Source: Bifidobacterium breve (lineage in GTDB: Bacteria > Actinomycetota > Actinomycetes > S36-B12). From it: a stretch of DNA of 7,585 nt. Each line of letters begins with the position of its first letter. The first letter of the stretch is position 1. Made by a program: the position numbers and the translations under genes. The DNA lies in the NCBI GenBank assembly GCA_943328365.2, contig CALPZT020000066.1, positions 1 to 7,585 of the forward strand, given 5' to 3'. Shown here in pieces: positions 5,557 to 7,585 of the stretch. A model generated the notes under the pieces. That model did not search any database, had not been told where the DNA came from, and saw nothing but the letters and a program-made list of their open reading frames with translations.

Positions 5557-5892
5557 ATGGAGTTCGCTGTCACCGCGTTCTTCGAGGGGGACCTGCAGGT
5601 TGTCGCCACGCAGGGGGATCTCGATGTCCACGCCGCGCCGCAGTTGTCGTCGATCCTCATGCCCCTTGTGGAGCCGGGCAGCAAGGTCGTCATCGAGATG
5701 TCCCGCACCCCGTTCATGGATTCGAGCGGCCTGGCGGCCATCGTGGAGGCGGGAGCCAAGGCCCGCGACGTCGACGGCTACCTGTGCCTCGCCGCGCCGG
5801 GCGACCGGGTGGGAAAGGTGTTGGAGATCACCGGCGTGGACACGCTCATTGACGTCTTCGATTCCCTAGAGTCGGCCCAACTCGGTCGGTAA
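5557..5892 (+). CDS. STAS-domain anti-sigma factor antagonist (BldG/SpoIIAA-like)
   Basis: This 111-residue cytoplasmic protein consists of a single STAS domain. Proteins of this type bind an anti-sigma factor/kinase when unphosphorylated and so release a sigma factor. Evidence: the opening strands MEFAVTAFFEGDLQVVATQGDLDVHAAPQL, the core VVIEMSRTPFMDSSGLAAIVEAG, and the end VLEITGVDTLIDVFDSLESA. In MDSSGL the residue matching the phosphorylated serine of SpoIIAA, RsbV and BldG is Ser56. ATG 5557 starts the domain directly; a TTG at 5551 (two extra residues) is better placed from GGGAGGGG. In Streptomyces the equivalent gene, bldG, lies between a helicase gene and an anti-sigma factor gene followed by a proton pyrophosphatase gene. 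Here the gene order is kept but there is no anti-sigma gene between it and hppA, so its partner must be encoded elsewhere. Confidence 0.9.
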   Translation: MEFAVTAFFEGDLQVVATQGDLDVHAAPQLSSILMPLVEPGSKVVIEMSRTPFMDSSGLAAIVEAGAKARDVDGYLCLAAPGDRVGKVLEITGVDTLIDVFDSLESAQLGR

Positions 5893-5925
5893 CCCAACCG
5901 GCCGCGGACGGCAGCCCGCGTTGCG

Positions 5926-5931
5926 TAGACT
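5926..5931 (+). promoter_or_regulatory. Possible -10 element upstream of hppA
   Basis: TAGACT matches the actinobacterial -10 pattern TANNNT and lies 60 bases before the hppA start. No good -35 hexamer is present 16-18 bases upstream. Transcription would begin near 5938, just before the small ORF at 5951. Readthrough from the STAS gene is the alternative, since I see no terminator in 5893-5991. Confidence 0.35.
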
Positions 5932-5950
5932 CCGCAGGTTGATCTAACCC

Positions 5951-5995
5951 ATGATCCCGGCTGCGCAACACGCCGGTAAGGCAGGAGACCCATGA
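5951..5995 (+). CDS. Putative 14-codon upstream ORF coupled to hppA
   Basis: ATG at 5951 opens a 14-residue frame (MIPAAQHAGKAGDP) whose TGA (5993-5995) overlaps the hppA ATG in an ATGA arrangement. The hppA ribosome binding site lies inside it. It has no strong ribosome binding site of its own; an AGG at 5936-5938 is 12 bases away. It could be a translated leader that delivers ribosomes to hppA, or a chance frame. The peptide has no recognisable family. Confidence 0.3.
   Translation: MIPAAQHAGKAGDP
5983..5988 (+). promoter_or_regulatory. Ribosome binding site of hppA
   Basis: AGGAGA ends three bases before the ATG at 5992. The spacing is short but usable, and it supports this ATG over later in-frame starts. 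Confidence 0.75.
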
Positions 5996-7585
5996 TCGAG
6001 TTGTCCGGAGGCAACCTCACGACAGTCGTCGTTGTTGCCATCATCGCGCTTGCCGCCCTCGGGGTAGCAGCAGTCCTGGTTCGGGAGGTTCTCTCCGCCA
6101 GTGAAGGCACTGACCGAATGAAGGAGATCGCCGGCGCGATCCAAGAGGGCGCCTCGGCGTACCTCACGCGCCAGTTCAAGACTCTCGCCATCTTTGCGGC
6201 GATTGTCTTCTTCATCCTGTTCCTCCTCCCCGCGGAAACGAGCAGCGAGCGCATTGGCCGCAGCATCTTCTTCCTCGTGGGTGCCGTGTTCTCCGGCGTC
6301 ACCGGCTACATGGGCATGTGGCTCGCCGTGCGCGGCAACGTGCGCGTTGCAGCCGCGGCCAAGGACTCCGGTGAGCAGAAGGCGATGAAGATCGCATTCC
6401 GCACCGGCGGGGTGGCCGGCATGTTCACTGTCGGGCTCGGCCTGTTCGGCGCCGCGCTCGTCGTCCTCGTCTACAAGGGCGAGGCCCCCAAGGTGCTCGA
6501 GGGCTTCGGCTTCGGTGCGGCACTGCTCGCGATGTTCATGCGAGTCGGCGGTGGCATCTTCACGAAGGCCGCCGATGTCGGCGCAGATCTCGTGGGCAAG
6601 GTCGAGCAGGGCATCCCTGAGGACGACCCCCGCAACGCTGCGACGATCGCCGACAACGTCGGTGACAACGTTGGCGACTGCGCCGGCATGGCAGCAGATC
6701 TCTTCGAGTCCTATGCCGTGACCCTCGTGGCCGCGCTCATCCTCGGCAAGGCCGCATTCGGCGAGCTCGGTCTCGTCCTGCCGCTCATCATCCCGGCGAT
6801 CGGCGTGCTCACGGCCGTCATCGGCATCTTCGCCGTCTCGCCGCGCAAGAGCGATCGCTCGGGCATGTCGGCGATCAACCGCGGGTTCTTCATCTCCGCA
6901 CTCATCAGCGCAGTCCTTGTCGTCGTCGCGGTATTCGTATGGGTGCCGGCGTCCTGGGATCAGATCGAGTCGATCGGCGGCATCGCTGCAGTCGAGACGG
7001 CCGATTCACTCGGCCCGCGCGTGTTCGTCATCGGCTCGGTGTTCGTCGGCATCATCCTCGCCGCGGTCATCCAGCAGCTCACGGCGTACTTCACCGAGAC
7101 GAACCGCCGTCCGGTCGACGATGTCTCGAAGACCTCGCTCACCGGTGCAGCCACGGTCATCCTTTCGGGCATCTCGCTCGGACTCGAGTCCGCGGTCTAC
7201 TCGGCGCTCGTCATCGCGGCAGCCGTGTACGGCGCGTTCCTGCTCGGCGGCGGCGTCGTGCTGCTCTCGCTCTTCGCGATCGCACTCGCCGGCACCGGCC
7301 TGCTCACCACGGTCGGCGTCATCGTCTCGATGGACACCTTCGGTCCGGTTTCCGACAACGCCCAGGGCATCGCCGAGATGTCGGGCGATATCGATGGCGA
7401 GGGCGCAGCAGTGCTCACCCGCCTCGACGCGGTCGGCAACTCGACCAAGGCGATCACCAAGGGCATCGCAATCGCGACAGCAGTGCTTGCGGCGACAGCG
7501 CTGTTCGGCGCTTTCCGCGATGCGATCATCGGTGCAACCGTGGAGGCTGGCGGCACAGATGCGCTCAAGACCCTCCAGGAGCAGC
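5992..7585 (+). CDS. hppA: K+-independent membrane-bound proton-pumping pyrophosphatase (3' end outside window)
   Basis: This membrane pyrophosphatase hydrolyses pyrophosphate and pumps ions across the cytoplasmic membrane. The first 531 residues are present, and perhaps 200 or more C-terminal residues are missing compared with the family's usual size. Many hydrophobic helices are visible, beginning at about residues 10-28. The catalytic signature DVGADLVGKVEQG starts at residue 195, followed by the acidic pyrophosphate/metal-binding run DNVGDNVGDCAGMAADLFESY from residue 221. Later come DTFGPVSDNAQGIAEMSG and GNSTKAITKG. In that last motif Lys486 and Thr489 occupy positions that are Ala and Gly in K+-dependent enzymes. 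This marks the K+-independent class, generally H+ pumps. Ser replaces the usual second Thr-like residue (GNTTK). The ATG at 5992 is supported by AGGAGA and by MIELSGGNLTTVVVVAIIALAAL, a normal start with the first helix. The position after a STAS gene matches Streptomyces. Confidence 0.96.
   Translation, partial: MIELSGGNLTTVVVVAIIALAALGVAAVLVREVLSASEGTDRMKEIAGAIQEGASAYLTRQFKTLAIFAAIVFFILFLLPAETSSERIGRSIFFLVGAVFSGVTGYMGMWLAVRGNVRVAAAAKDSGEQKAMKIAFRTGGVAGMFTVGLGLFGAALVVLVYKGEAPKVLEGFGFGAALLAMFMRVGGGIFTKAADVGADLVGKVEQGIPEDDPRNAATIADNVGDNVGDCAGMAADLFESYAVTLVAALILGKAAFGELGLVLPLIIPAIGVLTAVIGIFAVSPRKSDRSGMSAINRGFFISALISAVLVVVAVFVWVPASWDQIESIGGIAAVETADSLGPRVFVIGSVFVGIILAAVIQQLTAYFTETNRRPVDDVSKTSLTGAATVILSGISLGLESAVYSALVIAAAVYGAFLLGGGVVLLSLFAIALAGTGLLTTVGVIVSMDTFGPVSDNAQGIAEMSGDIDGEGAAVLTRLDAVGNSTKAITKGIAIATAVLAATALFGAFRDAIIGATVEAGGTDALKTLQEQ

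Larger units (their letters stand above)
5947..5997 (+). repeat. Exact 10-base direct repeat covering two ATG codons upstream of and at hppA
   Basis: ACCCATGATC occurs at 5947-5956 and again at 5988-5997, 41 bases apart. The second copy contains the hppA start codon; the first contains the start of a 14-codon ORF. Either a small duplication or chance could explain it. Confidence 0.6.

Noticed and set aside
5517..5759. N-terminal extension of the helicase by 81 residues
   Set aside because: The extra sequence would overlap the STAS gene start and encodes Ser/Thr/Arg-rich sequence with no resemblance to the family; MTRLVRPTPEDVL at 5516 is a natural start.
5903..5920. CGCGG/CCGCG hairpin after the STAS gene as a terminator
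   Set aside because: The stem is only 5 bp with an 8-base loop and no T-run follows, so termination is not supported.
1..7585. tRNA/rRNA genes, CRISPR arrays, insertion sequences or prophage parts
   Set aside because: No tRNA-like cloverleaf, spaced repeat array, transposase, terminal inverted repeat pair or attachment duplication was seen; nearly all of the window is explained by conserved chromosomal genes.

Overview
The window is GC-rich chromosomal DNA with GTG starts, overlapping genes and a gene order typical of Actinobacteria. It carries the 'helicase/secretion neighborhood' (HSN): a Tad/Flp pilus assembly cluster running into a convergent DECH-box helicase, followed by a BldG-like STAS protein and a K+-independent membrane pyrophosphatase. 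As I recall, the same set lies around Rv3649-Rv3659c in Mycobacterium tuberculosis and SCO3547-SCO3550 in Streptomyces coelicolor. A Micrococcales member, perhaps Microbacteriaceae, is my best guess from style and gene size; this is inference.

Bases 1-3108 (+ strand) hold the pilus cluster: the C-terminal part of the TadA/CpaF secretion ATPase (cut by the window edge), TadB and TadC inner-membrane platform proteins, a small DUF4244 Flp-type pilin, a TadE-type pseudopilin and the HSN TadE-like protein. tadA, tadB and tadC are packed with an 8-base gap and a 4-base overlap. A 171-base gap with inverted repeats then precedes the pilin, suggesting its own expression unit. A strong intrinsic-terminator hairpin lies just after the pilin stop, inside the first codons of the annotated tadE. 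This is a plausible device for making more pilin than minor pilins.

Bases 3156-5516 (- strand) encode a 786-residue MrfA/YprA-family helicase with a C-terminal cysteine cluster, converging on the pilus genes with a 47-base gap. An in-frame 18-base tandem repeat (three copies) lies in the linker between its two RecA domains. The helicase start is divergent from, and only 40 bases away from, the STAS anti-anti-sigma gene (5557-5892).

Bases 5893-5991 are the upstream region of hppA. They contain a possible -10 element and a 14-codon ORF whose TGA overlaps the hppA ATG. Its start context (ACCCATGATC) is an exact 10-base copy of the hppA start context. hppA runs off the right edge; its GNSTKAITK motif marks the K+-independent, proton-pumping class.

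The gene content is a known, conserved neighbourhood. I do not see an obviously new multi-gene system. The points most worth following are regulatory: the pilin/tadE attenuator, the pilin leader repeats, the hppA upstream ORF, and the STAS gene lacking the anti-sigma partner found beside it in Streptomyces.
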